In this document: positions 33,363 to 46,800 of the stretch, in pieces
How the letters are laid out: each line of letters begins with the position of its first letter
How positions within the stretch are numbered: position 1 is the stretch's first letter
Origin: Hevea brasiliensis
Taxonomy: Eukaryota; Streptophyta; Magnoliopsida; Malpighiales; Euphorbiaceae
Assembly (NCBI RefSeq): GCF_030052815.1
Contig: NW_026614723.1
Location: 62,001 to 126,000 of the forward strand
Length of the DNA stretch: 64,000 nucleotides
Reading direction: 5' to 3'
Position numbers and translations under genes: made by a program
The notes under the pieces: generated by a model
Told to the model about the DNA's origin: nothing
The model's input: only the letters and a program-made list of their open reading frames with translations
The model's database searches: none

Positions 33363-35902
33363 ATACCCAAAATTTCATTCCTACACAATTTAAACAATTC
33401 ACTATACCCTTTATGATAATTTCAATTAAGATCAATAAATTTTCATATACCATTTGTACATCGAAATATTTTTCTCTCTTATGAGGAGAACTATTGTCAA
33501 ATTTACACATCCATTTATTTATTACCCTATTTATATAAATTATTATTCATATTCCAAGTAATCCATGAATATTTCATGGATTTCAAATTTATCTAAATTT
33601 TCCTTAAATCCTAGTGTCACTCAAATTCAAAAAAATTTGAATCAACTATTTATATAATTTATCATTTGCAATTCAAGAAGTATTTTTGCTTACATAAAAT
33701 TTATGATTCCTCTTATTTTCACTCATGCACCATTAAGTGTTAATAGGTTTTTATTTTATTTCCTAGTGGAAATACTATGTCCAATTTCATTTTATCTCAT
33801 GCATATATTCATAAATTTCATCTATCTGATTCACTATTTATCAATCTCACTATCTATTTATTATTTAGCTAATTTATTACACTAATTTATAGGTACCTAG
33901 GTTTAAGCATTTTCATTTATATGTACCTAGATTCAAGTATTTTCATTTATATTCATAAAAGGAACCTAAGTCTCAAATATTATTTGCACATCCTTTATAG
34001 TCATTTATAAATCACATTTCAAATTAAATTAACAATATCCCCTAAATTCTATTTGTGATGAGAATACAAACCTCATCTATACATTTACATAATTTAAACA
34101 TTCATTAAATCATTTAAGTGGAGTACCATTCACTCCATTAATTTTGATTGTTACTATTCACTTGACCATTCCTATACAAAAGTTGACTTTTTAATTCATA
34201 ATAGATTTGTTAAGCCTAAATACCATGGTAGCGGATTGCCAACTTTCCAGTTTTCTAGGTGACCAAATCTATAGTGTTTTGTATAGTGATTGCAGGTCAC
34301 CTTTTGAACATGTTATGGTCAAAATTTGGGTTACATTTCTTCATAAAAGTTGTAGATATATGTCTCAGCTATTTGCTAGTAAAATTTTAGGTTAATTGGA
34401 CCTTTCTATACTGAGTTATGACCAAATGAATAAATACTGTTCATTTGGTCATTTTGTCCGAGCAGAATGCAGGTCACTCGGATTAGGGTAATCTTTAGGT
34501 CAACTTGGTTTGGTTTTCTAGGCATGATTTCTTCACCAAAGTTGTGCCATTATGTGTCTAGTTTCATGTCCAATTGGCCTTGCACCAATTGAACCTCTAA
34601 AACTCCAGTTATTGCTGCCCAAACCTGCTGGACTCATGCCCAGTCCTGCCGGTCACCAAGGGCAGCAACACTAACTTCAATTCCCACTACACAAACCACT
34701 TCATTCCTCATTCACACACAGCCCAATGGTCAGTAATTGACCATTCAAACTCTCTTTCACCAAATACATGAACAAAGTCTCAATTTGGGTCCAAACCCTA
34801 GCTCCACCATTCTAGATTGTTGCATTACTTGCACTTCACCTTCCTAATCAATGTATTAGTGTTAAGGGCAGCCACAATATCATTTTAATTCTAAGAAATC
34901 TTCAAAACTCAACCAAGTTCAAGGCTGCCAAAAATTTAGGATGGGCATACACATGATGTTTTACAACTTTCTTTATAAATTTACACTCAATTATACTCCT
35001 TCAACATGAATTGAAAGAGAAAAGGCAAGTTAAGTCACTAACCTCTAATGGAGTGAATTTCAACCTTGCAAGAGTTCTTCTTTTACACTTCTTTTTGCTC
35101 CCAAAAAGATTCACCAAGATGAAAGAGCAAGTTTTTGTGTTGGGAACTTAGGCTTTAATGGGTGAAAAACCAAAGAAATCAAGCTTTGGTAAGCTTGATA
35201 ATGGTGGACAATGGGAGAGAGGGTTTCGGCTTGGAGAAGAAAGAAGGAGCTTTTGATTTTTTTTTTTCCTTTTTCTGCCCATTAAGTCTTTTTAAATACA
35301 TTTGTGCCATGTGTTAACATTTGATTAGGTGGGAGGATTATAATGACATCATTATAATGTCATAAGTCCAATTTCTCTCATTTTTCATCTTTTTCTTGCC
35401 TATTTAATTCCAATTAAATTTTTAACAATATTTATTAACATTTTATGTCATATAAATTATTTATTTAACTGGACAAGTTGGCCAAAAATCATCTCTAAAG
35501 ACGAAATAACCAAAATGCCCTCCGTTTGGCTTAACGAGCTAAAATTATGCATGTATCGATTGAAAATTTTTTCTAAGTATTTTCTTGGCATTCTAATGCC
35601 TTAGAAACCTCAATAACCCTTCTTTGGAGTCTCAAAAATTATTTTATGAATTTTCCCTTGGGTTTAGGATTGTTAACGGCCTTCACCATCACTTCTCCTT
35701 TGGGTTACTCATCAACTTGGGTTTATTTCGTTTAACCTTAGTGCATTTCATTCCAAAAAATTTTTCTTGATTTTTATGAGCATTATTTGGTTTCTTTATA
35801 ACTCCCCACTCTAGTCTAATTATAATTTCAAACATTCTAGCTGCCCGGATTGATATTGGTCAGGACGATGAAGTATGGACTAGCTAAAGTGAGGATGTTA
35901 CA
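33363..35902 (-). repeat. left LTR of element B, second part
   Basis: From about 34215 (GCCTAAATACCATG) to GAGGATGTTACA at 35902 it is closely alike to 42145-43839 of B's right LTR. Before 34215 it has ~850 bp with no counterpart there, including a 30-bp direct repeat (GTACCTAG at 33893 and 33923). The LTR is therefore a mosaic. Confidence 0.65.
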
Positions 35903-35915
35903 ACTCTACCCCTCT
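35903..35915 (-). promoter_or_regulatory. polypurine tract of B
   Basis: Minus strand AGAGGGGTAGAGT beside the LTR; one base different from A. Confidence 0.7.
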
Positions 35916-35917
35916 AA

Positions 35918-37529
35918 TAAAAATTTCATCCTCGAAATTTACAGATGCAAACAGTTGAGGGACTGTTGTCTCATCGTCTCTTCACTTTCTCAAGTTGCCT
36001 CCTCGGTATTATGGTGCCTCCAAAGTACTTTCACTAGTGGAATTTGTTTATTTCTCAATTTTTTCACTTCCTGAGCCAATATCCGTATAGGTTCTTCTGC
36101 ATATGTCAAGTCTGGTCAGATTTCAATCTCCTCCGTGGAGATGACATGTGAAGGGTTTGAGCAGTATCTTCTTAGCATAGACACCTGGAATACATTATGG
36201 ATCTTATCTAGTTCTGGTGGTAAAGCTAGCCGATAGGCCACTAGTCCCACACGTTCAATGACTTCGTATGGGCCAATGAACCTAAGGCTTAACTTACCCT
36301 TTCTTCCAAACCTCAGTACTTTCTTCCACGGTGAGACTTTGAGAAACACTTTGTCGCTAACTGCATACTCTATCTTTTTTCTCTTCAAGTCGGCATAGGA
36401 TTTTTGTCTATCTGAGGCAACCTTCAAATTATCTTTGATTATCTTCACTTTCTCCTCAGTCTGTTTCACCAGGTCTGGTCCTACTAGCTAATCTTTGCCC
36501 AATTTAGTCCAAAATACGGGAGTTCTACACTTCCTCCCATACAGTGCTTCATACGGGGCCATTTGAATGCTAGCTTGGTAGCTATTGTTATATGCAAATT
36601 CTGCTAGTGGGAGGTATCTATCCCAACTCCCTTCAAACTCAATGACACAACTCTTTAGCATATCCTCTAAGATCTATCACATAATTCACATTGTTACTAT
36701 CATTTCAATTTATTAATTGTGAAAATTCAATTAGTTTTTAGGTTTACCTGGATTACTCGTTTCGACTGTCCATCCATCTGAGGATGAAAAGCCGTGTTAA
36801 AGTGGAGTTGTGTGCCCAAGGCTTATTGTAACTTTTTCTAGAATCTCGATGTAAACCTTGGGTCTCGATTAGATATGATGGAAAGTGAGATTCCATGCAG
36901 TCTAACTATCTCATTGGTATACAATTCTGCTAGCTTCTCCAGTGAATAGTCAGTCCTAACTGGCAGAAAATGTGCTGACTTCGTCAATCTATACACTATT
37001 ACCCATACTGCATCATGCTTCTTTTGGGTGAGAGGTAGACCACTAACAAAATCCATAGTGATCCGGTCCCATTTCTATTCAGGTATGCTTATAGGCTGTA
37101 GCAATCCTGATGGAACTTGATGTTCTGCTTTAACTTGCTGACATGTCAAACACTTAGTCACATAGTCAGCTATATCCTTCTTCATAACAGGCCACCAATA
37201 ATGAGGCTTCAAATCATTATACATTTCTGTGCTTCCCGGGTGCATAGCATAAACACTAATGTGTGCTTCTTTCAGAATACTAGTCTTCAGTTCCCCATCA
37301 TCTGGTACACACACTCTTTCTCTGTAGTACAGACACCTATCTGCTTTCACCTCATAATTAGTTTCCTTTCCCTATGGAATTTTACCCACAATAGCTATTA
37401 ATTTTTCATCTGCCTTCTTCCCATCTTGTATCTGCTGTAGCAGGTTTGGTATCACTTGTAACTCAGCCAAAATAGCTCCATCTTGAGCTAAGGACAGATA
37501 GGAATTTAGTGATCTTAAAGCTGTGATGG
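35918..37529 (-). pseudogene. integrase and chromodomain of B
   Basis: Zinc-binding part [10 protein letters not shown]...[11 protein letters not shown] (37270-37130), core at 37056-36748, GPY/F part IGPYEVIERVGLVAY (~36270), chromodomain remnant 36080-35950. All three catalytic residues are changed relative to A: Asp to Tyr in VIVYRLTKSAHF, Asp to Asn in IISNRDPRFTS, Glu to Lys in QSKRVIQ. The 74-nt intron-like segment follows. Certainly inactive. Confidence 0.85.
36674..36747 (-). other. intron-like segment in the integrase of B, 74 nt
   Basis: CAG|GTAAACC...ATGTGATAG|ATC, phase 0, joining RVIQ to ILEDML. Same length as in A with about six substitutions and no indel; both splice dinucleotides intact although the surrounding gene is dead. 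Confidence 0.8.
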
Positions 37530-38990
37530 ACTTCCTACTTAAGGCATAAGCAACTACATTTGCCTTCCCAGGATGATAATCTATCACACAATCATAGTCC
37601 TTTAAGAACTCAATCCATCGCCTCTATCTAAGATTGAGCTCCTTCTGGGTTGGCAAATATTTTAGACTCTTGTGGTCTGTATAGATGTAGCATTTTTCAC
37701 CATATAAATAATGCCTCCATATATTTAGTGCGAAGATAATTGCTGCTAACTCCAAGTCATGAGTAGGGTAGTTCTGTTCATGTGGCCTTAACTGCCTGGA
37801 AGCATAGGCGACCACTTTCCCCTTTTGCATCAATACACACCCTAACCCATTATGCGAGGCATCACTGTAGACCACAAAGTCTTTTCTCAATACTGGCTGT
37901 GTTAACACTGGTGCTTTTATCAACATAGCCTTCAGCCTCTCAAAACTAGCTTGGCACTTGTCGTTCTAGCCAAATTTCACATTCTTGTGCAACAACTTGG
38001 TCATTGGAGCGGTATAAGAGAACCCCTTCACAAATCTTCTGTAATACCCAGCTAGCCCCAAGAAACTTTTGAGCTCAGTTGTATTTCTAGGAGGCTTCCA
38101 TTCCATCACTGCTTCTATCTTTTTGGGATCCACTCTAATCCCCTCAGCTGATACTATGTATCCAAGGAAGGAGATTTCACTCATCTAGAAGTCACACTTG
38201 GACAACTTAGCATACAACTTCTTTTCTCATAGGGTTTGCAGAACAATCCTCAAATGTTCATCATGTTCTTCCCTAGTCTTGGAATACACCAGAATATCAT
38301 TAATAAAGACCACTACAAAACGATCTAAATATGGATGAAAGATACAGTTCATAAGGTCCATAAATGCGGTTGGTGCATTTGTTAACCCAAACAGCATCAC
38401 TAGAAATTCATAATGCCCATACCGGGTTCTGAATGCAGTTTTTAACACATCTGCATCCTTTACCCTTAACTGATGATACACTGATCTGAGATCAATTTTT
38501 GAAAATACTGTAGCTCCCTTTAACTGATCAAGCGGATCGTCAGTGCAGACATGAGATATTTAGTCTTCCCAGTTACTTTGTTCAACTGCCGGTAATCAAT
38601 ACACAATCTTAAGGTTCCATCCTTCTTCTTCACAAACAGCACCAGAGCTCTCCATGGTGACACACTGGGGCGTATGAACCCCTTATCAAGCAACTCTTGT
38701 AACTAAATTTTCAACTCTCTCAATTCAGTAGGTGCCATCCGATAAGGAGCAATAGAAATTGGTGCTGTACCCGGCATTACCTCAATAGCAAACTCGACTT
38801 CCCTTTCTGGTGGTAAACTAGGCAATTCTTCAGGAAACACATCTAGGAAGTCTCTTACTGTGGGTATATCACACGTTAGAACAACTTTGCTTAGTATCAA
38901 CCACGTGTGGGTAAGCTTCACAGTCTTTTCTCATCAATCTTCTTACAACTGTGGCTGAGATAACATGGGACAGGAAATCTGTCCTTTCAC
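37530..38990 (-). pseudogene. reverse transcriptase and RNase H of B
   Basis: [15 protein letters not shown] starts the [18 protein letters not shown] and [10 protein letters not shown] show the catalytic FIDD changed to FIND. RNase H keeps [13 protein letters not shown] and [13 protein letters not shown] but has YALSRKS for DALSRKS. Several stops and frameshifts (e.g. near 38500-38560, 37960, 37600). Confidence 0.85.
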
Positions 38991-39045
38991 CCACAACTGT
39001 AATCTCATTACCCTCAGAAGTTTTCACAGAAATCCTCTTCAATTT

Positions 39046-39552
39046 TCAATCAACTATTACCTGATGACGTGAGAACCAGTCCATTCCCAAAATCATGTCA
39101 AACTCGTGGAAGGGTAATTTAATCAGGTCTGCCGAGAATTCATACCCCTGAATCCTCAACGGGTAACCATTATACACCTTATTCACTACCACACTGTGGC
39201 CTAGTGGATTTGTAACCAAAATGTCTTGATCACTCTCCTCTACTGAAACTCCCCTCTCTACGGGTAGTTTGATGCAGATGTATGAATGAGTGGATCCTGG
39301 ATCCACCAATGCATGCACAGATGTGTTGTAGAGAAAGAGCGTACCCCTGATGACATCTGGGGCATCTTGCTCCTCCTGAGCTCTGATGGCATAGGCTCTG
39401 GTAGGTACTCTGGCCTCTGGCCTCTCAGCTGACTCAGATGCAGGCCTTAGTGATGGACCAGCTGCCTCAGATTTACCAGGCTTCCTACCCCTTTGAGGTG
39501 CAGGGGCAGGCCTATCAGCTTGTGTTGGGGCAATTGTAGTAGTCCTATTCGG
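39046..39552 (-). pseudogene. aspartic protease region of B
   Basis: Open over its length. HALVDPGSTHSYI and FDMILGMDWFS, as in A. Preceded without a break by the gag knuckle. Confidence 0.8.
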
Positions 39553-40618
39553 ACAAGTTTTAATTTGATGTTTTGTAGATCCACACCATAAGCATGCACC
39601 AGTCACTCGCCAATAGTCCCCCTTATGCCACTTCTGGCAGTATGGACAGGCAGAAGATACTGGGGCTGGTCCCCTGAACACCGTCCCTAGAGAGCTACCC
39701 ACTGATGGTGTGGACTGGCCTCTCCTAGGTGTGAGCGTAGTGCAGGCCCCTGGGATTGACCACGACCTTGTGGTTGTCTTGAACCACGAGTAGGAGGACC
39801 CTTACTCTTCTTCTTGGGACCGGAGAATGGCTGGGTGACTGGACCCCTCTTACTGTGTCTTTCCCTTCTATTTTGCTTATTTATTCAGACTCTTTCTACT
39901 TTTGATGCAGCATCTACTAATTTGGCAAAATCCGTGATCTCCAATGCTGTTATCATAACTTTGATATTGTCATTGAGCCCTTCTTTCAACCTTTTGCACC
40001 TTTCTGGCTCTGTAGGGACTATCTCCCTCCCACACCGGCTCAGTTTGATGAATTCTTGCTCATACTCTACCATTGATAGTTGCCTCTATCTCAGACTGAT
40101 AAATTCTCTTCTTCTCTCTTCTAAATACACTTTACTGACATACTTCTTCCTGAACTCTGTTAGAAAGTAATCCCAAGTGATTTGATCTGATTGCACCTCA
40201 TTGGTTACTGTGTCCTACCACTGGTATGCATCATCCTGAAGTAGGGACACAACACCCTCTAGGTTCTGCTCGGGGGTGCAATGAAACTGTTTCAACACTC
40301 TGATTGTTCTATCCAACTAGTTTTCCGCTGTCATGGGATCATCCTCCTTCTTCCCAAAGAAATCCATAGCCCCACGTTTTCGCAGTTTCTCCAGATGGGA
40401 TTTTTGTGCTGCTAGTGGAGGTTGTGGCTGTGGTTGTGGTGGTGGAATTGCCGCCATCATTTGCCGGTAAAACTCGATCATTTGTTGAAATAATGCAAAC
40501 TGAGGTTGGGCAGGCGCCTCAGCTGCTGGTGGAGCAGATTCTCCCTGTGTCAGTTGACCCTTGGTGGAGCATGACTCTCCACCTCTTCATCAACTGCTCT
40601 TTGAGAAGCAGGATCCAT
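39553..40618 (-). pseudogene. gag of B
   Basis: ATG at 40618 in the same context as A (MDPASQ). CCHC knuckle CLWCGSTKHQIKTC (39594-39553), preceded by ACPYCQKWHKGDYW. The gag core is broken by stops and shifts between 39700 and 40400 (for example at 40076 and 39885). Confidence 0.8.
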
Positions 40619-40729
40619 ATCCTGATTAAAATAATAAAACAAATAGATCTGCATCAGTGTCACCTCAACACTTACAAATGCAATGCAATGGTATGCACTC
40701 TATCTAGGCTCAGAAATGCCTAAACCGAT

Positions 40730-40741
40730 GCTCTGATACCA
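40730..40741 (-). promoter_or_regulatory. primer-binding site of B (tRNA-iMet)
   Basis: Minus strand TGGTATCAGAGC, five bases from the right LTR. Confidence 0.85.
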
Positions 40742-40746
40742 CTAAA

Positions 40747-43700
40747 TGTAACACCCCTTACCTGTCTACAGTGTAGCCAAGCAAGATATGCCACATAGTG
40801 TGCCGAAGCACCAAATCATATTTTCATTACAATTTACCCTTTTTAATCCATTTATTTATAATTTTGATTAATCTGAATTTTTCGCAAATTTTATAGAAAA
40901 TTTGGCAGAGTGCCAGCTGTAAATTGGAAAAATAGTTCTTCTAAATATGTTAAAAACACTTCTAATATAATCATAATTTCAATCTCAGTCAACCACCAAC
41001 ATCTTTCCGCAATTTCTCAAATGACATCAATATTTCAAAAATTCAATTCATTCATATCATACTTAACTCCATAAGAAAAACTCAAATTATTACTGAACAT
41101 GGTTCATAAATAATTACATCAAAAGCATAATTACATGTGTTTAAGATATACATAACAAAAGTTTACAAATACAAAAGACCAAAAATAGCCTAATGTCCTA
41201 CCAATGCACTGCAAATGTGAGGTGACTCTGGACTCTGTGTGCAGGTCTGAAAGCTCACCCAGTATGAGGTCTGCTGGACTCCCTAGCTATGTCTCCAGTA
41301 CCTGTGCATGGCAAAAGTGACGCACTAAGCAACTCTGCTTAGTGGTGACAATATAAAATAAAATAACTAAAATAACATAAATATGCAGAATGTATGTTTA
41401 CATTTTAGGTAGACTTAATTTCTGGCATTTATTGCAGTATTATTTGATTAAAATTTTGTAAGATTCATTATCATTGCCCGAGTAACCCCTACTAGTCGAC
41501 TGGACTGGATAAATGGGTAAATTGGCACTGGATACTAAGTACCTCAGACCATCACACCATCGATCACATTGTGTCTCGATTATTATGAGCGACTAATAAG
41601 CGTAATAATCATCGAGGATAAAATTCAAGTATAATAACTCAATTAACATAGCCAAAGGCTATTTTATCCTGAGAATGTACGTGAGGCCATAAAACACAGA
41701 ATGGCATGAAACCATATGCGATGCATTCTTGAGAACCCTATTGGCATGCCATCCTATCCAAACCAATCTTGTTAGGTGTACTAGGGCATGTTACACTCTT
41801 AAATTGTACAATTCTTGAAATTTAAGTTTAGGTGTTACTATTCACTCTATTAGTCAACAAAAATATTGACTTTTGCATAGACAATTGGTACATTGATTTT
41901 AATACTCCCAATATATCACATTTTGCATTCTAAAATTGTTGTTATTGGTTGCCAATACCATTTCCAAGCTTAATGTTAATTGTTCAAAATTTTCAGATTT
42001 CAAGCTTTGTGTTTACTATTTCATTAGTCATTTTTGCAGTGGGAATTTGGCAAAGTTGTCAACATGAAAGTTGTTCCTTATTGTGTCTAGTTACATTTCA
42101 TTTTTTGAATCACTCTATTTGGAGTTTTTTGGCTCATGTTATGGCCTAAATACCATGACTGGCCGGATTGCCAACTTCCCAGATTTTCTGGACTGACAAA
42201 ATCTACAATGTCTTGTACAGTGACCGTAGGTCACCTTTTGAACATGTTATGGTCAAAAATTGGGTTAGTATTCTTCATGAAAGTTGTAGATATATGTCTC
42301 AGCTATTTTATGGTAAAATTTCAGGTCAATTGGACCTTTCTACACTGAGTTATGACCAAATGAATAAATACTGTTCATTTGGTCATTTTGTCCAGACAGA
42401 ATGCAGGTCACCCTGATTAGGGTAATCTTTAGGTCAACTTGTTTTGGTTTTCTGAGCATGGTTTCTTCACCAAAGTTGTGCCATTATGTGTCTAGTTTCA
42501 TGTCCAATTGACCTTGCACCAATTGAACCTCTAAAACTCCATTTATTGCTGCCCAAACCTACTGGACTCATGCTTAGTCCTGCAGGTCACCAAGGGTAGC
42601 AATACTAACTTCAATTCCCACTACACAAACCACTTCATTTCTCATTCACACATAGCCCAATGGTCAGTAATTGACCATTAAAACTCTCTTTCACCAAATA
42701 CATGAACAAAGTCTCAATTTGGATCCAAACCCTAGCTCCACCATTCTAGATTGTTGCATTACTTACACTTCACCTTCCTAATCAATATATTAGTGTTAAG
42801 GGCAGCCACAATATCATTTTAATTCTAAGAAATCTTCAAAACTCAACCAAGTTCAAGGCTGCCAAAAATTTAGGATGGGCATACACATGATGTTTAACAA
42901 GTTTCTTTATAAATTTACACTCAATTATACTCCTTCAACATGAATTGAAAGAGAAAAGGCAAGTTAAGTCACTAACCTCTAATGGAGTGAATTTCAACCT
43001 AGTAAGAGTTCTTCTTTTACACTTCTTTTTGCTCCCAAAAAGATTCACTAAGATGAAAGAGCAAGTTTTTGTGTTGGGAACTTAGGCTTTAATGGGTGAA
43101 AAACCAAAGAAATCAAGCTTTGGTAAGCTTGATAATGGTGGACAATGGGAGAGAGGGTTTCGGCTTGGAGATGAAAGAAAGAGCTTTTGATTTTTTCCTT
43201 TCCTTTTTCTGCCCATTAAGTCTTTTTAAATACATTTGTGCCATGTGTCAACATTTGATTAGGTGGGAGAATTATAATGACATCATTATGATGTCATAAG
43301 TCTAATTTCTCTCATTTTCCATCCTTTTCTTGCCTATTTAATTCCAATTAAAATTTTAACAATATTTATTCACATATTATGTCATATAAATTATTTATTT
43401 AACTGGAAAAGTTGGCCAAAAATCATCTCTGAAGACAAAATGATCAAAATGCCCTCCGTTTGGCTTAACGAGCTAAAATTGTCTATATCGATTGAAAAAT
43501 TTTTCTAAGTATTTTCTTGGCATTCTAATGTCTTAGAAACCTCAATGACCCTTTTGTGGAGTCCCAAAAATTATTTTATGAATTTTTCTCTAGGTTTAGG
43601 GTTGTTAACGGCCTTCACCGTCACTTCTCCTTTGGGTTACTCATCACTGGGGTTTCGGCTCATTTAACCTTACTGCATTTCATTCCTAAAAATTTTCCTT

Positions 43701-43839
43701 GATTTTTATGAGCATTATTTGGTTTCTTTATAACTCCCCACTCTAGTCTAATTATAATTTCAAACATTCTAGCTGCCCAGGCCGATATTTGTCACCAGAA
43801 CAGTAGACTGTACGGACTAGCTAAAGTGAGGATGTTACA
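40747..43839 (-). repeat. 5' LTR of B
   Basis: Plus strand TGTAACACCCC...GAGGATGTTACA, 3093 bp. Hairpin CTAAGC...GCTTAG at 41325-41342; perfect 21-nt palindrome at 43277-43297; AAATGATCAAAATGCCC near 43437. Confidence 0.9.
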
Positions 43840-43841
43840 AG

Positions 43842-46800
43842 TAGTCCGCACATTCTCTTTGTTAGATGACTAATATCTATTCGGACAACTAGGATATCTG
43901 GAACTACACTTAAATTAGGGTGAGGAGACATAAATTGATTGAATAAAGACTAAGTAAAATTAAGGAAAAATAAAAGAAATGAAATGCTAATGGGTTAAAG
44001 GAGCCGAGATCGCGGCGATGGGTGACCTTCTTGAGAAAGCATTTGTGGGTCGGTTGCCAACTCTAAACTCGTGGGAAACCTATGAGATAAATATTTGGGA
44101 TTTAATTGAAGGATTTATGAGGTTTAAATGATAATAAAAATATGAACGAGATACAAGAAAATTTATGCTAATCGGTAAAGACAATTATAACTCGATGAAC
44201 ACAATGAAGGGCATTTTAATCATTTCACCCTTAGTGTTGAACCTTGACCTAAATGTCAATAAAAAAGAGTGAGAATAAAACATTAAAAATAAATTAAAAT
44301 CATGAATTATATTATGAAAAAGAGAAAATAAAGAAAAGAAAAATAAAATTAAATTATGACATAAGTCTTATCTCATGATGACCTACGGATGACTTAGGCA
44401 TGATGACAAAATGACCTCATTAAAAATTTAATACAATCACATAGAATAAATATAAATGCATATGGAAAAATTTCATTAATTAAATGTCATCTTCTTCCTC
44501 CCTTATTCCTCTTGGCCGAACCACTTCCATGTGTGCTTCCACCATTTTCAAGCTTTTCAAGCTTGATTTTCCTTCCAATTTCACCCTAAAACCTATACTT
44601 GCCTTCACTAAAAATTGATCCTACACCTTGGGAAAGCTATTGGAAGCCAAGAATTAAAGAGAAACTTAAAGTTTAACAAGTCAAGATTGGTCATAAGTGA
44701 GGTTAGTGCAAGAATCCCCTTACCTCTCTTCTTTAATTATGATAAGCATGTAAAAAGGAGTAGGAATTGTATGAAATTTATAGAACACTATGAATAAATG
44801 GAAACCCTAGATTTTGGCATCCATGGGGATAGTGATAGTTTGATGGTTTTAATTATTTTAAACTTGTTAGTGATGGCATGTGATGAGTATAAATGAGTTA
44901 GATCATGAATTACATGTGTAGAGTGAAATTATAAAATTGAAAGTTATTTTAACCTAAATTGGGGATTTTGTGTTGTAGCTTGAAATTGATGTTGTTGAGG
45001 TTGATTGTTGACTATTTGATGTGTAATGAATGTGATTGAAGTTTGGTAGTTGGGTGGAATTAAGATTGGGAGTGTTGAATTTCTGTGTAGGGAATTCTAA
45101 ACCTTGAGTCCAGTGTGGTTTTGTGGCCATAAGTAGAGTCACATTGCTCCAATTGGTGTGAGTCTAATTGGAGATGAAACTTAGGACAAAATGCCACATT
45201 TTTCATGCAGAGACCCTGCCCAGAATCTGAACCCAACATGACCTAAATTTGGTTTGAATTCGGGTAACCACTTGCTAGACTTGGAAAAATGACTATATAA
45301 ATAGTAAATGTTCAAATGGCCATAACTCACTCTAGGAAGATCATAATGACCTGATTTTTGAACCATTGGAAAGGTTAGACATAGTAGCACATTTTTCGTA
45401 TGAACATAGAGCCCAATTCTGCCTCTAACCCAACCAATTTGCTAGAAAAAATTAGGTCAACAATTCTAACCGTAACCAAAACTAACAAATTGCAGACTTG
45501 GACCTGCAGACTAGTTTTGGCAAAAATGCCATAACTTGGTCAACAAAACTGAAAATGTAGGAAACCAAGGCCAAAATTTTTATAAGACCTAGAACTACAA
45601 TTTTGATTTTTTTACCAAAACCCATAACCTAAAGGGACTTGGACAAATTGTTAGGAGAATTCAGTATTCCAAATCCTGAAATTGAACTAAATAGCCACTT
45701 GACCACAAAACAATATTTATACCATATCTCCCATTGGGAAACTCTAATTGGGAATAGAGAAATTGTTCTGGAAACTTAAGAAATAGGAATCCAACTTTGA
45801 TTTCGAAACTTTCCTGAAATTTTAAGTGTAAGGACCCTAAAATGGGAATCAAAGACACTGACCTGAACTTGAAATCTTGAAGGCACAGGGTTCAAGAGTC
45901 CAGGTTAGTTAATTAGCCATAACTCAACCTACATAACCTAAAAAATTGTGATTTTTGAACTTGAGTGACCCTAAGACATAGGGTAACAACTAAAATGAAG
46001 GATATTAGGCCTAAAAATGACTGTAGCATGCCCAAATGACTAGACAAATTTTGATTCCAGAATCTGCCTGGTTCTAGAACCAGAAAAGGCTAATGATCCC
46101 GTTTTGGTAATTTGACCATAACTTGAGTTATAAAACTCAAAATGACATGATTAAAAAATGAAAATAAAGAAAAGATATAGAGGAACAACTTCCATGTAGG
46201 AAGTATGGCCAAACAGTGGCTACATCTTGACCAATTTGCTAAGTGAATTTAAGACACCAATTCTAGACCTAAAGAAAGGTTCATGAAATAACTTGTTATA
46301 TGGTAAGGAATTAATCTAAATGATTTTCCAAACATAAAAGTGACATGAATATATATGTGGGACCTATATTCCCATTACAAATGGAATGAATGGTACCAAT
46401 GAATAGTACCAATGAATAGTAATCGTGAATAGTGTATAAAATAATGTAATAGCACTAAATTGCCCAAAGTATACCTAGACTTATGTGTATAGCTTGAATC
46501 AATTGGTATACCAATTAGGGACTACAGATAGCAGTACTGCCTACATGAATGATCATTGATAGACAATATCTGTCTAATATGGTTGTTCTACAAGCTTCAT
46601 GCCTGCTCGTTGGCCATTGCGCCTAATATGATTTTTGACTTTATGCCTGTCCGTTGGCCTTATGCCTGACATGACAGATGTATACATGATAGACATATGG
46701 ATGTTGAACTAGTATACTCTCGTGTATCCAGTTTTTATAGTCTGTCATAGGTTACTTGGGTACAGATATGAGTAATAAGTTTTAAAATTTAATAACTTCA

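Larger units (their letters stand above)
20900..43839 (-). mobile_element. Tekay-like chromovirus B (Ty3), interrupted by A
   Basis: Left LTR (20900-22450 and 33363-35902), internal region 35903-40746, right LTR 40747-43839. Same family and same domain order as A, with heavier decay. The outer flanks TATTT and AGTAG do not match, and the left LTR is a mosaic, so the ends may come from different insertions. Confidence 0.75.
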
